From Sphaerisporangium perillae (GTDB taxonomy: Bacteria > Actinomycetota > Actinomycetes > Streptosporangiales > Streptosporangiaceae), in the NCBI RefSeq assembly GCF_023276435.1, contig NZ_JALLPO010000007.1, positions 124,001 to 188,000 on the forward strand: DNA of 64,000 nt. The letters run 5' to 3'. Both the position numbers and the translations under genes were made by a program. Shown here piece after piece: positions 35,168-44,774 of this stretch. Positions within the stretch are counted from its first letter, which is position 1. Every line of letters starts with the position of its first letter. The notes below the pieces were generated by a model. That model made no database searches. It was not told the origin of the DNA and saw nothing but the letters and a program-made list of their open reading frames with translations.

Positions 35168-35938
35168 TCAGCCGGAGTAGCCGAGGCGGTGGCTGATGTC
35201 GGCCGCTCCGCCGATCAGGACGGGGGCGAGCCGGTGCATGCGCTCCGCGCTGAACCGGTAGGCGGGCCCGGAGGCGCTGACGGCCGCCACCACCTCGCCC
35301 TCGTAGGAGCGGATGGCGGCGGCCATGGCGTTGAGCCCGATCTCGTACTCCTCCAGCGTCACGGCGTACCCGCGTTCCTTGGCCTCGTCGAGCTGGGGCG
35401 CCAGCTCGGCGGCCGAGGTGATGGTGGCGGGGGTGTAGCGGTCGAGGCCGGCGGTCGACAGCAGCCGGTCGCGATGGCGGTCGTCGAGGTGGGCGAGCAG
35501 GACCTTGCCGCTGGAGGTCGCGTGGAGCGGGGTGAGCTGCCCGACCCAGTTGTACGCCGTGACCGCCGACGGGCCGCGCACCTGGTCGAGGTTGACCGCG
35601 TAGTGGGAACGCACGACGGCGATGTTGACGGTCTCGCCGATCTCCTCGGCGAGGCGGCGGCAGACCGGGCGTCCCTGCTGGATGAGGTCGAGGCGGGAGG
35701 CGACGCCGCCGGCGAGCCGGATGACGCCGAAGCTGAGGCGGTACTTGCCGCGGTCCTCCGCCTGCTCGACGAGGTTCCTGGCTTCGAGGGCGCCGAGGAG
35801 CCGGAAGGCCGTCGACTTGTGGACACCGATCTCGGCCGCGATCTCGCTGACGCCGGCCTCGCCGCGCTGGGAGAGGATCTCCAGCACGCTGATGGCCCGG
35901 TCGACCGACTGCACGCCGGCCGATGATTCGTTGCCCAT
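35168..35938 (-). CDS. IclR-family regulator of the choline/betaine cluster
   Basis: 256 aa. N-terminal winged HTH (VDRAISVLEILSQRGEAGVSEIAAEIGVHKSTAFRLLGAL) and C-terminal IclR effector domain (about 80-250) with LTPLHATSSGKVLLAHL and YAVTLEEYEIGLNAMAAAI. ATG 35938 starts the conserved region; the frame continues to 36061 but runs into the operator. It is divergent from the GMC dehydrogenase and inside the catabolic island, and the TGCG-N5-CGCA palindrome sits between them, so it most likely controls the whole cluster and itself, sensing choline, betaine or a breakdown product. Confidence 0.88.
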   Translation of the reverse strand: MGNESSAGVQSVDRAISVLEILSQRGEAGVSEIAAEIGVHKSTAFRLLGALEARNLVEQAEDRGKYRLSFGVIRLAGGVASRLDLIQQGRPVCRRLAEEIGETVNIAVVRSHYAVNLDQVRGPSAVTAYNWVGQLTPLHATSSGKVLLAHLDDRHRDRLLSTAGLDRYTPATITSAAELAPQLDEAKERGYAVTLEEYEIGLNAMAAAIRSYEGEVVAAVSASGPAYRFSAERMHRLAPVLIGGAADISHRLGYSG

Positions 35939-35995
35939 AGCTCGGGACTGTAAGGCGTCGGCGTACCGGCGTCCATTTCTTCCGGTGCCCCCCGA

Positions 35996-36018
35996 ATGGT
36001 TGCGGATGCCGCAACCAT
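35996..36018. promoter_or_regulatory. IclR operator, perfect 10-bp palindrome
   Basis: ATGGTTGCGG-ATG-CCGCAACCAT: arms of ten bases match exactly around a 3-base centre; core is TGCG-GATGC-CGCA. Placed 58 bases upstream of the IclR start and 73 bases before the GMC gene, in the divergent promoter region. Confidence 0.75.
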
Positions 36019-36090
36019 GTGCGTCAATCGCTACCAAGCAATGCACGTCATTTCTCCGCATATGCGAGATGAGAGCGGGACGGGGCTGGT

Positions 36091-37737
36091 ATGTACGACT
36101 TCGTCATCGTCGGTGGTGGATCGGCCGGATGCGCCCTCGCGAACCGGCTGTCCGCCGACCCTTCCGTCCGGGTGCTGGTGCTGGAGGCGGGCCGTTCGGA
36201 CTATCCGTGGGACGTCTTCATCCACATGCCCGCCGCGCTGATGTTCCCGATCGGCAGCCGGTTCTACGACTGGAAGTACGAGTCCGAGCCCGAGCCCCAC
36301 ATGAACGGCCGCCGCATCTACCACGCGCGCGGCAAGGTGCTCGGCGGGTCCAGCAGCATCAACGGCATGATCTTCCAGCGCGGCAACCCGCTGGACTACG
36401 AGCGCTGGGCCGCCGACCCCGGCATGGAGACCTGGGACTACGCGCACTGCCTGCCGTACTTCAAGCGCATGGAGAACTGCACGGCCGACCCGGGGACCGC
36501 CTTCCGCGGCCACGACGGGCCCTTGGTCCTGGAACGCGGGCCGGCGCAGAGCCCGCTGTTCACCGCCTTCTTCGAGGCCGTGCGGCAGGCGGGGTACCCG
36601 CTGACCGACGACGTGAACGGCTACCGCCAGGAGGGCTTCGCGCCCTTCGACCGCAACATCCGCCGCGGACGCCGCCTGTCGGCCGCCCGGGCGTACCTGC
36701 ATCCCGTGAAGCGGCGCCCGAACCTCGAGGTCAGGACGCGGGCGCTGGTGACGCGGATCCTGTTCGAGGGCAGGCGCGCGGTCGGGGTGGAGTACGACGG
36801 CCGGACCGTGCGGGCGGGCGAGGTGATCCTGTGCGGCGGCGCGATCAACTCGCCGCAGCTCCTCCAGCTCTCCGGCGTGGGCAACGCGGCCGAGCTGTCC
36901 GCCCTGGGCGTCGAGCCCGTCCACGACCTGCCCGGCGTGGGGGAGAACCTCCAGGACCACCTGGAGGTCTACGTGCAGTACGGCTGCAAGCAGCCCGTGT
37001 CGATGCAGCCGGCGATGAAGTGGCGCAACCGCCCGTGGGTCGGGGCACGGTGGCTGTTCCTGCGCAAGGGGCCGGGGGCGACCAACCACTTCGAGGCGGG
37101 CGGCTTCGTCCGGGGCAACGACGAGGTGGCCTATCCGAACCTGATGTTCCACTTCCTGCCGGTCGCGGTCCGCTACGACGGCTCGGCCCCGGCCGGTGGG
37201 CACGGCTACCAGGTGCACATCGGCCCGATGTACTCCGACGCCCGGGGTTCGGTGAAGATCCGCAGCACCGACCCGCGGGAGCGTCCGGCGCTGCGCTTCA
37301 ACTACCTGTCCACCGACCAGGACCGGCGGGAGTGGGTGGAGGCCGTCCGGGTGGCGCGGGGCATCCTCAACCAGCCCGCCATGGACGGCTTCAACGCGGG
37401 CGAGCTGTCGCCGGGGCCGTCGGTCGAGAGCGACCAGGAGATCCTGGACTGGGTCGCGCGTGACGCCGAGACCGCCCTGCACCCGTCGTGCACGGCTCGC
37501 ATGGGCGTCGGCGAGGGCGCCGTGGTCGATCCGCTCACCATGCGGGTGCACGGACTGGACGGGCTGCGCGTGGTGGACGCCTCGGTCATGCCGTACGTCA
37601 CCAACGGCAACATCTACGCGCCGGTCATGATGGTCGCGGAGAAGGCCGCCGACCTCATCCTCGGCGACACGCCGCTCCCGCCGGAGCCGGTGGAGTTCTA
37701 CCGGCATCCCGGCCGCGCCTCCGCGCCGTCCCGCTGA
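36091..37737 (+). CDS. betA: GMC-type choline dehydrogenase
   Basis: 548 aa FAD oxidoreductase. FAD-binding [13 protein letters not shown] at residues 8-20, GMC signature 1 in [15 protein letters not shown] (about 82-96), signature 2 [15 protein letters not shown], and the catalytic His region [10 protein letters not shown] with second His/Asn in [21 protein letters not shown]. Length and motifs match BetA, which oxidises choline to betaine aldehyde and can carry on to glycine betaine; no separate betaine aldehyde dehydrogenase is in the window, so one enzyme may do both steps or BetB lies elsewhere. Other alcohols cannot be excluded. Confidence 0.85.
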   Translation: MYDFVIVGGGSAGCALANRLSADPSVRVLVLEAGRSDYPWDVFIHMPAALMFPIGSRFYDWKYESEPEPHMNGRRIYHARGKVLGGSSSINGMIFQRGNPLDYERWAADPGMETWDYAHCLPYFKRMENCTADPGTAFRGHDGPLVLERGPAQSPLFTAFFEAVRQAGYPLTDDVNGYRQEGFAPFDRNIRRGRRLSAARAYLHPVKRRPNLEVRTRALVTRILFEGRRAVGVEYDGRTVRAGEVILCGGAINSPQLLQLSGVGNAAELSALGVEPVHDLPGVGENLQDHLEVYVQYGCKQPVSMQPAMKWRNRPWVGARWLFLRKGPGATNHFEAGGFVRGNDEVAYPNLMFHFLPVAVRYDGSAPAGGHGYQVHIGPMYSDARGSVKIRSTDPRERPALRFNYLSTDQDRREWVEAVRVARGILNQPAMDGFNAGELSPGPSVESDQEILDWVARDAETALHPSCTARMGVGEGAVVDPLTMRVHGLDGLRVVDASVMPYVTNGNIYAPVMMVAEKAADLILGDTPLPPEPVEFYRHPGRASAPSR

Positions 37738-38047
37738 TCCCGGGCTCGGCGACCGATCAGCGCCGGAAATGACCAGATATAGGGCTGGAAACACCGCTTC
37801 TAGGTATGTCCGACGGATGCCACGCGGTTTTCATCACCTCTATGGTGGTACGGCAGTGCGCGTTTCGGTCGCGAAGGGAAACGCGGCAAGCCTTGACGGG
37901 GCTGACCAGAGGGTCGATTCTGTTCCTCGTTAAGCATTCTGATGCGTCATACGCAACCAGATCGCGAACGGAGAGGTCCGTGGCAGAGTTCTGCCACGGT
38001 GGCCGCCGGAGGTGACCGGCCTCCATCCCTCGAACCGCGAGGTGACC
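37738..38047. other. Intergenic region with the ABC-operon operator
   Basis: Apart from the regulatory site at 37941-37958 this 310-base stretch has no gene; it is relatively AT-rich between 37780 and 37980. Confidence 0.4.
37941..37958 (+). promoter_or_regulatory. IclR-type site upstream of the betaine ABC operon
   Basis: GATGCG-TCATA-CGCAACC: TGCG (37943-37946), five bases, CGCA (37952-37955), with flanks matching the palindrome at 35996. Lies 90 bases before the ATPase gene. Confidence 0.6.
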
Positions 38048-39112
38048 ATGACCGCGACGTCGCCGGCCGAGCTTCCGAAGGCCCTTACCGAGGCCGAGGA
38101 GTCGGTGACCCTCGACGTGCGCGGCCTGTGGAAGGTGTTCGGGCCCCGGGCCGACCGGGTGGCCGGCACTCCGCTCGCCGAGCTGTCACGCGCCGAGCTC
38201 AGGGAGCGCACCGGCTGCGTCGCCGCCGTGCGCGACGTCTCCTTCGCCGTACGGCGCGGCGAGGTCTTCGTCGTCATGGGCCTCTCCGGTTCCGGCAAGT
38301 CGACGCTCGTGCGCTGCCTCACCCGGCTGGTCGAGCCGACCGCCGGCGAGGTGCTGCTGGACGGCGTGGACATCCGCAAGGCCGGCGACAAGCAGCTGCG
38401 CGAGCTGCGCCGCCACCGGTTCGCGATGGTCTTCCAGCACTTCGGCCTGCTCCCGCACCGGCGGGTGCTGGACAACATCGCCTACGGCCTTGAGATCCAG
38501 GGGCAGAAGAAGGACTCCCGATACGCGCGGGCCGGCGAGATGCTCGACCTCGTCGGGCTCACCGGGTACGGCGAGTCCTACCCCGACCAGCTCTCCGGCG
38601 GCATGCAGCAGCGGGTGGGCCTCGCCCGCGCCCTGGCCGTCGACCCCGAGGTGCTGTTCTTCGACGAGCCGTTCTCGGCCCTGGACCCGCTGATCCGCAG
38701 GGACATGCAGAACGAGGTCATCCGGCTGCACCATGAGGTCGGCAAGACGATGATCTTCATCACGCACGACCTGAGCGAGGCGCTGAAGCTCGGCGACCGC
38801 ATCCTGGTCATGCGCGACGGCGAGATCGTCCAGATCGGCACCCCGGACGAGGTGGTGGGCGCGCCCGCCGACGACTACGTGCGGGAGTTCGTGCGCGACG
38901 TGTCCCGCTCGCAGGTGCTGACCCTGCGCTGGATCATGCGGCCGCCCGGCGACGGCGACGCGCTGGACGGCCCCGAGCTCGGTCCCGACGTCGTCATCAA
39001 GGACGCCGTGCGCACCGTCCTGCACGCGGACCGCCCGGTGCGGGTCGTGGCGGACGGCGAGCTGCTCGGCGTGGTTAGCAGCGCCGAGATCCTCGAGGTG
39101 ATCGCGGATTGA
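38048..39112 (+). CDS. proV: Glycine betaine/proline ABC transporter ATP-binding protein
   Basis: 354 aa. Residues 1-75 are a leader with the ProV-type insertion before Walker A; Walker [10 protein letters not shown] (about 78-86), Q-loop in [11 protein letters not shown], signature [15 protein letters not shown], Walker [14 protein letters not shown] and switch His in [11 protein letters not shown] follow. The last 70 residues are a single CBS-like segment (about 300-354), shorter than the paired CBS of OpuAA osmosensors. ATG 38048 follows GAGGTGACC. Here the importer feeds catabolism rather than, or as well as, osmoprotection. Confidence 0.9.
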   Translation: MTATSPAELPKALTEAEESVTLDVRGLWKVFGPRADRVAGTPLAELSRAELRERTGCVAAVRDVSFAVRRGEVFVVMGLSGSGKSTLVRCLTRLVEPTAGEVLLDGVDIRKAGDKQLRELRRHRFAMVFQHFGLLPHRRVLDNIAYGLEIQGQKKDSRYARAGEMLDLVGLTGYGESYPDQLSGGMQQRVGLARALAVDPEVLFFDEPFSALDPLIRRDMQNEVIRLHHEVGKTMIFITHDLSEALKLGDRILVMRDGEIVQIGTPDEVVGAPADDYVREFVRDVSRSQVLTLRWIMRPPGDGDALDGPELGPDVVIKDAVRTVLHADRPVRVVADGELLGVVSSAEILEVIAD

Positions 39113-39164
39113 GCGGCGACGGGATCGCCCGCGCGGCGGGTGGACGTGGTGAGGTGAGGCCGCG

Positions 39165-41147
39165 ATGACGGCGGCCGTGGCGGCCCGCCGGCCGGTGTGG
39201 TCGCGCCCGTACCTGCTCGTGGGCATCCTGGCCGCCTGGATCGCGCTGTGGATCGCCTTCCGGGGCCAGGCCACCCTCCCGCTGGACGGCGCCGAGCTGA
39301 CCCCGCTGCACGCACGGATCGGCGAGGCCGCCGACGTCGTGGACAACAACCGCGACTCCAACCCGATCTTCCTGTACTTCTTCAACTACGTGCGGCTCTT
39401 CATCGACGAGTTCGTCACGTTCGTCCAGGCGCTGATCAGCCGGCCGTCGTTCGGCCGTCCCGTCCCGGTGGTCGGCTGGCTCGGCGTGGTGGGACTCGCC
39501 GCCGCCGTCGCCCTGCTGTACGGGAACCTCAGGGTCGCGCTGCTGACCGTGGCCGGATTCGTGTCCTTCGGGCTGCTCGGCCTGTGGGAGGAGAGCATGG
39601 ACACGCTGGCGCTGACGCTGGCCGCCGTCCTGCTCTCGCTCGCCGCCGGCATCCCGCTCGGCATCTGGGCCGGGCTGAACGACCGGTTCGACCGCCTGGT
39701 CACCCCGGTGCTCGACTTCATGCAGACCATGCCGACGTTCGTGTACCTGGCGCCGCTCACGCTGGTCTTCCTGATCGGGCCCGCCAGCGCCACCGTGGCC
39801 ACGATGATCTACGCCATCCCGCCGGCGATCCGCATCACCTCGCACGCGATCAGGCAGGTGCCCAAGGAGACCGTGGAGGCGGGCGCCTCACTCGGGTCGA
39901 CGCCCTGGCAGCTGCTCGCGAAGGTACGGCTCCCGCTGGCCAAGCGGACCATCGTCGTCGGCGTCAACCAGACGATCATGGCCGCGCTGTCCATGGTGAC
40001 GATCGCCGCGCTCATCGACGCGCCCGGGCTCGGCAAGACCGTGCTCAAGGCCCTGGAGACCCTCGACGTCGGCACGTCCTTCAACGCCGGCCTGGCCATC
40101 GTCATCATGGCGATCGTGCTCGACCGGGTGACCTCGGCGGCCGGACGCCGCGTCGAGGACGCCCGCCGCGCCGGACGCGCCCACCGGCCGCTCCGGCGCC
40201 GGATCCAGGTGGGCGCCGTCCTCGCGGTCGCCGCCGTGCTCGTCTACCTGTCGCACGTCTACGTGTGGGCCGCGGAGTTCCCGGGCGAGGCCGACGTGGG
40301 CTCCTTCGTCCGCAAGGGCGCCGACGCGGCGAGCCAGTGGGCGCAGACGAACCTGTTCGCCACCACCAACGGGCTGAAGAACCTCATCACCTACGGGCTG
40401 CTCAACCCGTTCGAGGCCGTGCTGACCGACTCGCCCTGGTGGCTGGTGCTCGCCGTGGTCACCGCGACCGCGCTGGTGGTCGCCGGCGTGCGGGTCGCGG
40501 CCGTGTGCGCGGTGTGCGTGGCCCTGCTGGTCGCGCTCGGGCTGTGGCAGGACAGCATGGTGACGCTGGCCGCGACGCTCGTCGCCACGGTGCTGGTGAT
40601 GGCGCTGGGCATCGTGATCGGGGTCTGGATCGGCCGGGACGACCGCGCCGACCGGGTGATCCGCCCGGTGCTGGACGCCGGCCAGACCATGCCCGCGTTC
40701 GTGTACCTGGTGCCCATCCTCGGCCTGTTCGGCGCCACCCGGTTCACCGCGATCATCGCGGCGGTCGTCTACGCCGCCCCCGTGGCCATCAAGCTCGTCG
40801 CGGACGGCATCAGGGGCGTGTCCACCGCGGCAGTGGAGGCCGCCACCGCCGCCGGGTCGAGCACGTGGCAGATCATCTCCAGGGTGCAGGTGCCGATGGC
40901 GCGCGGCGCGGTCACCCTCGCCGCGGGCCAGGGGCTGTGCTACGTGCTGGCCATGGTCGTGGTCGGCGGGCTGGTCGGCGCGGGAGCGCTGGGATACGAC
41001 GTGGTGTCGGGGTTCTCCCAGCTCCAGCTGCGCGGCAAGGGCTTGGCCGCCGGCCTCGCGATCGTGGTCCTCGGCACCATGCTGGCCGCGATCACCAAGG
41101 CCCTACAGCGTCGGGGAGTTCGGAAATCGCCCGTCACGGGTGTGTAA
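39165..41147 (+). CDS. proW: Glycine betaine/choline ABC permease, tandem-fused
   Basis: 660 aa, twice the length of ProW. Two homologous permease halves: residues about 145-330 (LALTLAAVLLSLAAGIPLGIWAG ... EAGASLGSTPWQLLAKVRLP, the EAA loop) and about 465-650 (MVTLAATLVATVLVMALGIVIGVWIG ... AAGSSTWQIISRVQVP). Each has an N-terminal extension of extra helices, the first beginning at residue 10-30. Both ATPase-contacting EAA loops are intact, so one polypeptide can form the whole membrane part. ATG 39165 behind GAGGTGAGG. 38 bases before the binding-protein gene. Confidence 0.9.
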   Translation: MTAAVAARRPVWSRPYLLVGILAAWIALWIAFRGQATLPLDGAELTPLHARIGEAADVVDNNRDSNPIFLYFFNYVRLFIDEFVTFVQALISRPSFGRPVPVVGWLGVVGLAAAVALLYGNLRVALLTVAGFVSFGLLGLWEESMDTLALTLAAVLLSLAAGIPLGIWAGLNDRFDRLVTPVLDFMQTMPTFVYLAPLTLVFLIGPASATVATMIYAIPPAIRITSHAIRQVPKETVEAGASLGSTPWQLLAKVRLPLAKRTIVVGVNQTIMAALSMVTIAALIDAPGLGKTVLKALETLDVGTSFNAGLAIVIMAIVLDRVTSAAGRRVEDARRAGRAHRPLRRRIQVGAVLAVAAVLVYLSHVYVWAAEFPGEADVGSFVRKGADAASQWAQTNLFATTNGLKNLITYGLLNPFEAVLTDSPWWLVLAVVTATALVVAGVRVAAVCAVCVALLVALGLWQDSMVTLAATLVATVLVMALGIVIGVWIGRDDRADRVIRPVLDAGQTMPAFVYLVPILGLFGATRFTAIIAAVVYAAPVAIKLVADGIRGVSTAAVEAATAAGSSTWQIISRVQVPMARGAVTLAAGQGLCYVLAMVVVGGLVGAGALGYDVVSGFSQLQLRGKGLAAGLAIVVLGTMLAAITKALQRRGVRKSPVTGV

Positions 41148-41148
41148 C

Positions 41149-41165
41149 GGCCGCCTCCGGCGGCC
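41149..41165 (+). terminator. Short hairpin between permease and binding-protein genes
   Basis: GGCCGCC-TCC-GGCGGCC, 7-bp stem without a T-run, inside the operon. It could adjust relative expression or mRNA stability of the binding-protein gene; it is not a full terminator. Confidence 0.35.
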
Positions 41166-41184
41166 TTCGATCAGGAGGACTTTG

Positions 41185-42171
41185 GTGAGAGTTTCGAGGA
41201 TCGCGCGGCCGAGGACGGCCGTACTCGTGGCGGCCGTCGGCCTCCTCGCCTCAGCGTGCGCGGGTGCGAAGGTGGGAGAGAGCCCGTCCGCCTCTGGAAC
41301 GGCCGATCCGGCGAAGAAGGCGTGCGGCGCCGTCAACCTCGCGATCAACCCCTGGGTCGGATACGAGGCGAACGCCGCGGTGATCGCGTACGTGGCCGAG
41401 AAGGAGCTCGGCTGCCAGGTCACGAAGAAGGACCTCAAGGAGGAGGTGGCCTGGCAGGGATTCGCCACCGGCGAGGTCGACGCGATCGTGGAGAACTGGG
41501 GCCACGACGACCTCAAGAAGAAGTACATCGAGCAGCAGCAGGTCGCCGTCGAGACCGGCTCGACCGGCAACAAAGGCGTCATCGGCTGGTACGTGCCGCC
41601 GTGGATGGCCGAGAAGTACCCCGACATCACCGACTGGAAGAACCTCGACAAGTACGCCGACCTGTTCAAGAGCTCCGAGTCCGGCGGCAAGGGGCAGCTG
41701 CTCGACGGCGACCCCTCGTTCGTCACCAACGACGCGGCCCTGGTCAAGAACCTGAAGCTGAACTACAAGGTGGTGTACGCCGGCAGCGAGGCGGCGCTGA
41801 TCACCGGGTTCCGGCAGGCCGAGGCCCAGAAGAAGCCGATGATCGGCTACTTCTACGAGCCGCAGTGGTTCCTCGCGGAGGTCAAGCTCGTCAAGGTGAA
41901 TTTGCCCGCCTACACCGAGGGGTGCGACGCGGACGCGGCCAAGGTGGCCTGCGACTACCCGCCGTACGAGCTCGACAAGATCGTGAGCAAGAAGTTCGCC
42001 GACTCCGGCAGCCCGGCCTACCAGCTGGTGAAGAACTTCACCTGGACCAACGACGACCAGAACCTGGTGGCCAAGTACATCTCCGAGGACAAGATGTCGG
42101 CCGAGGATGCCGCCAAGAAGTGGGTCGAGGCCAACCCCGACAAGGTGAAGGCCTGGCTGCCCACGGGCTGA
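41185..42171 (+). CDS. proX: Glycine betaine/choline-binding lipoprotein
   Basis: 328 aa OpuAC-family substrate-binding protein. Signal peptide with lipobox LASAC (Cys about residue 26) gives a lipid-anchored protein. Mature domain starts CGAVNLAINPWVGYEANAAVI and contains TrpVal-Gly-Tyr ligand-cage type residues (INPWVGYE, ENWGHDD, IGWYVPPWM, YEPQWFL) typical of quaternary-ammonium binding by aromatic boxes. GTG 41185 follows AGGAGGAC. The aromatic cage favours betaine, choline or similar compounds; exact preference unknown. Confidence 0.92.
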   Translation: MRVSRIARPRTAVLVAAVGLLASACAGAKVGESPSASGTADPAKKACGAVNLAINPWVGYEANAAVIAYVAEKELGCQVTKKDLKEEVAWQGFATGEVDAIVENWGHDDLKKKYIEQQQVAVETGSTGNKGVIGWYVPPWMAEKYPDITDWKNLDKYADLFKSSESGGKGQLLDGDPSFVTNDAALVKNLKLNYKVVYAGSEAALITGFRQAEAQKKPMIGYFYEPQWFLAEVKLVKVNLPAYTEGCDADAAKVACDYPPYELDKIVSKKFADSGSPAYQLVKNFTWTNDDQNLVAKYISEDKMSAEDAAKKWVEANPDKVKAWLPTG

Positions 42172-42208
42172 CCTGCTCTTGACACCCCCCGGGCGGCCGG
42201 TCACGCTT

Positions 42209-42223
42209 GTTGCGGAAGGCGCA
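42209..42223 (+). promoter_or_regulatory. IclR-type site upstream of dimethylglycine oxidase
   Basis: GTTGCG-GAAGG-CGCA: TGCG (42211-42214), five bases, CGCA (42220-42223). A further CGCAAC at 42239-42244 pairs with GTTGCG at longer distance. Located 34 bases before the ATG. Confidence 0.6.
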
Positions 42224-42256
42224 TCATTGTTCATCATGCGCAACGGAGGTGGCGGT

Positions 42257-44710
42257 ATGACGGGCCCCCGGGTCGTCGTCATCGGAGCGGGCGTGGTGGG
42301 CGCGGCACTCGCCGAGGAGCTCTCCGCCCGAGGCTGGGACGACATCACCGTGGTCGACCAGGGCACGGTCCCGGCGGCGGGCGGCTCGTCCTCCCACGCG
42401 CCCGGCCTGGTCTTCCAGACCAACCCCTCCAAGACCATGACGGAGCTGGCGCGCTACACCGTCGAGAAGCTCCTGGCGCTCGGCTGCTTCCTCCAGGTCG
42501 GCGGTCTGGAGGTCGCCACGACCCCCGAACGGCTCGCCGAGCTGCACAGGCGGCACGGCTGGGCCACCGCCTGGGGCGTCGAGGCGCACCTGCTCACCAC
42601 CGAGGAGTGCCTCCGGCGCCACTCGCTGCTCGACCCCGACCGGGTGCTCGGCGGCCTGTACGTGCCGACCGACGGCATCGCCAAGGCCGTGCGCGCCGTC
42701 GAGGCGCAGCTCCGGCTCGCCCGCGAGCGCGGCGTACGCGTCCTCGACCGGCACGAGGTGCTGGACATCCGGGTCGAGGACGACCACGTGACCGGCGTCC
42801 TCACCGACCAGGGCGAGATCCCCGCCGACGTCGTCGTCTGCTGCGCCGGCATCTGGGGCCCGAAGGTCGCGGGCATGGTCGGCATGGCGCTGCCCCTTAC
42901 CCCCCTCGCCCACCAGCTCGCCTGGACCGGCCCGGTGCCTGCTCTGAGCGGCCAGGCCGAGGAGGCGCCCACGGACGGCGGCAGGCCACAGGAGGCGACC
43001 CGCCCGATCCTGCGCCACCAGGACGCCGACCTGTACTACCGGGAGCGGTACGACCGGCTGGCCGTCGGCTATTACGGCCACCGACCGATGCCCGTGCGCC
43101 CCGAGGCCATCGCGTCCGTCGACGACGCTGAGGTGATGCCGTCGGTGACGCCGTTCACGCCCGGCGACTTCGCCGACGCCTGGACCGAGACGCAATCGCT
43201 GCTGCCCTCGACGCGCGACACCAAGATCGAAGAGGGCATCAACGGGCTGTTCTCCTTCACCACCGACAACATGCCCCTGCTCGGCGAGTCCACCGAGGTC
43301 AAGGGGTTCTGGGTGGCCGAGGCCGTCTGGGTCACCCACTCGGCGGGCGTGGCGCGAGCCCTGGCCGAGTGGCTGGTCGACGGGCACTGCTCGTCGTTCG
43401 ACCTGCACGAGTGCGACGTCAACCGCTTCGAGCCGCACCAGCTCGCCCCCGAGTACGTCCTGACCCGCGACTGCCAGAACTTCGTCGAGGTCTACGACAT
43501 CATCCACCCGCTCCAGCCGCCGGAGAACCTGCGCCCGCTACGGGTGAGCCCCTTCCACGCGCGGCAGCGCGAGCTCGGCGCCTTGTTCCTCGAGGCGTCT
43601 GGATGGGAGCGCCCCCAGTGGTACGGCGCGAACGCCGCCCTGGCCGAGGGCGGGGGCATCCCCGTGCCCGGCGACTGGGCGGCGCGCTACTGGTCGCCGA
43701 TCGTGGGCGCCGAGGCACGGGCGTCCCGGGAGGGCGTCGCCCTGTACGACATGACCGCGCTCAAGCGGCTGGAGGTCGCCGGGCCCGGCGCGGCGGCCTT
43801 CCTGGACCGGATGTCCACTGGCGCCGTCGACAAGCCGGTCGGATCGGTGACCTACTGCCTGCTGCTCGACCACGACGGCGGCATCCGCAGCGACATCACG
43901 GTCGCCCGGCTCGGCCGCGAGCTGTTCCAGGTCGGCGCCAACGGCAACCTCGACCTCGACTGGCTCGCCCGCCACCGTCCTGCCGACGGGTCGGTGTCCA
44001 TCAGGGACATCACCCCCGGCACATGCTGCGTCGGGATCTGGGGCCCGCGCGCACGCGACGTGGTGGCGCCGCTCACCGAGGGCGACTTCTCCGCCGAGGG
44101 CTTCCGCTACTTCCGTGCCAAGCGGGCGTACATCGGGTCGGTGCCGGTCACCGCGCTACGCCTGTCCTACATCGGCGAGCTGGGCTGGGAGCTCTACACG
44201 ACCGCCGACATGGGCGTGAAGCTGTGGGACACGCTCTGGGAGGCCGGACGGCCGCACGGCATCATCGCGGGCGGGCGCGGCGCGTTCAACAGCCTGCGCC
44301 TGGAAAAGGGCTACCGCTCCTTCGGCGCCGACATGACCTACGAGCACGATCCGTTCGAGGCCGGCCTGGGGTTCGCCGTCAAGATGGACAAGGGCGACTT
44401 CATCGGCAGGTCCGCCTTGGAGGAGCGCCGCGCCTCGGTCGCCCGCCGCCTGGCCTGCCTGACGATCGACGACCCCTCCGGCGTGGTGATGGGCAAGGAG
44501 CCCGTCTACGACGGCGACACCTGCGTGGGGTACGTCACCAGCGCGGCGTACGGGTACACCATCGGCAAGGCCATCGCCTACGCCTGGCTGCCCCGCCCGC
44601 TGTCGGAGCCCGGGCGGCAGGTCCACATCGGTTACTTCGGCAGGCGGATCCCGGCCGTCGTGGCGGAGGAACCGCTCTTCGACCCGGCCATGAAGCGGCT
44701 GCGCGCGTGA
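42257..44710 (+). CDS. dmgO: Dimethylglycine oxidase (FAD and folate dependent)
   Basis: 817 aa bifunctional flavoenzyme like Arthrobacter DMGO. FAD domain: [13 protein letters not shown] (residues 10-22) and the flavin-attachment region [11 protein letters not shown] with His47, the residue that carries covalent FAD in DMGO. The C-terminal half (about 430-815) is a GcvT-like folate-binding domain ([62 protein letters not shown]) that captures the methylene group on tetrahydrofolate. Converts dimethylglycine to sarcosine. ATG 42257 behind GGAGGTGG; first gene of the dmgO-soxBDAG operon. Confidence 0.87.
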   Translation: MTGPRVVVIGAGVVGAALAEELSARGWDDITVVDQGTVPAAGGSSSHAPGLVFQTNPSKTMTELARYTVEKLLALGCFLQVGGLEVATTPERLAELHRRHGWATAWGVEAHLLTTEECLRRHSLLDPDRVLGGLYVPTDGIAKAVRAVEAQLRLARERGVRVLDRHEVLDIRVEDDHVTGVLTDQGEIPADVVVCCAGIWGPKVAGMVGMALPLTPLAHQLAWTGPVPALSGQAEEAPTDGGRPQEATRPILRHQDADLYYRERYDRLAVGYYGHRPMPVRPEAIASVDDAEVMPSVTPFTPGDFADAWTETQSLLPSTRDTKIEEGINGLFSFTTDNMPLLGESTEVKGFWVAEAVWVTHSAGVARALAEWLVDGHCSSFDLHECDVNRFEPHQLAPEYVLTRDCQNFVEVYDIIHPLQPPENLRPLRVSPFHARQRELGALFLEASGWERPQWYGANAALAEGGGIPVPGDWAARYWSPIVGAEARASREGVALYDMTALKRLEVAGPGAAAFLDRMSTGAVDKPVGSVTYCLLLDHDGGIRSDITVARLGRELFQVGANGNLDLDWLARHRPADGSVSIRDITPGTCCVGIWGPRARDVVAPLTEGDFSAEGFRYFRAKRAYIGSVPVTALRLSYIGELGWELYTTADMGVKLWDTLWEAGRPHGIIAGGRGAFNSLRLEKGYRSFGADMTYEHDPFEAGLGFAVKMDKGDFIGRSALEERRASVARRLACLTIDDPSGVVMGKEPVYDGDTCVGYVTSAAYGYTIGKAIAYAWLPRPLSEPGRQVHIGYFGRRIPAVVAEEPLFDPAMKRLRA

Positions 44711-44774
44711 CCGGGCGGCCGCGTGGCTGCGGACGGGGCAAGGCCGTGACGGGCGGCACGAAGGCGGGAGAGGC

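Noticed and set aside
41149-41165. Terminator between permease and binding-protein genes
   Set aside because: Only a 7-bp stem and no T-run, inside an operon; kept as a possible processing hairpin, not as a true terminator.
42179-42256. Longer start for dimethylglycine oxidase
   Set aside because: Upstream codons cover the putative operator, and ATG 42257 has a good SD and begins the FAD-binding strand.
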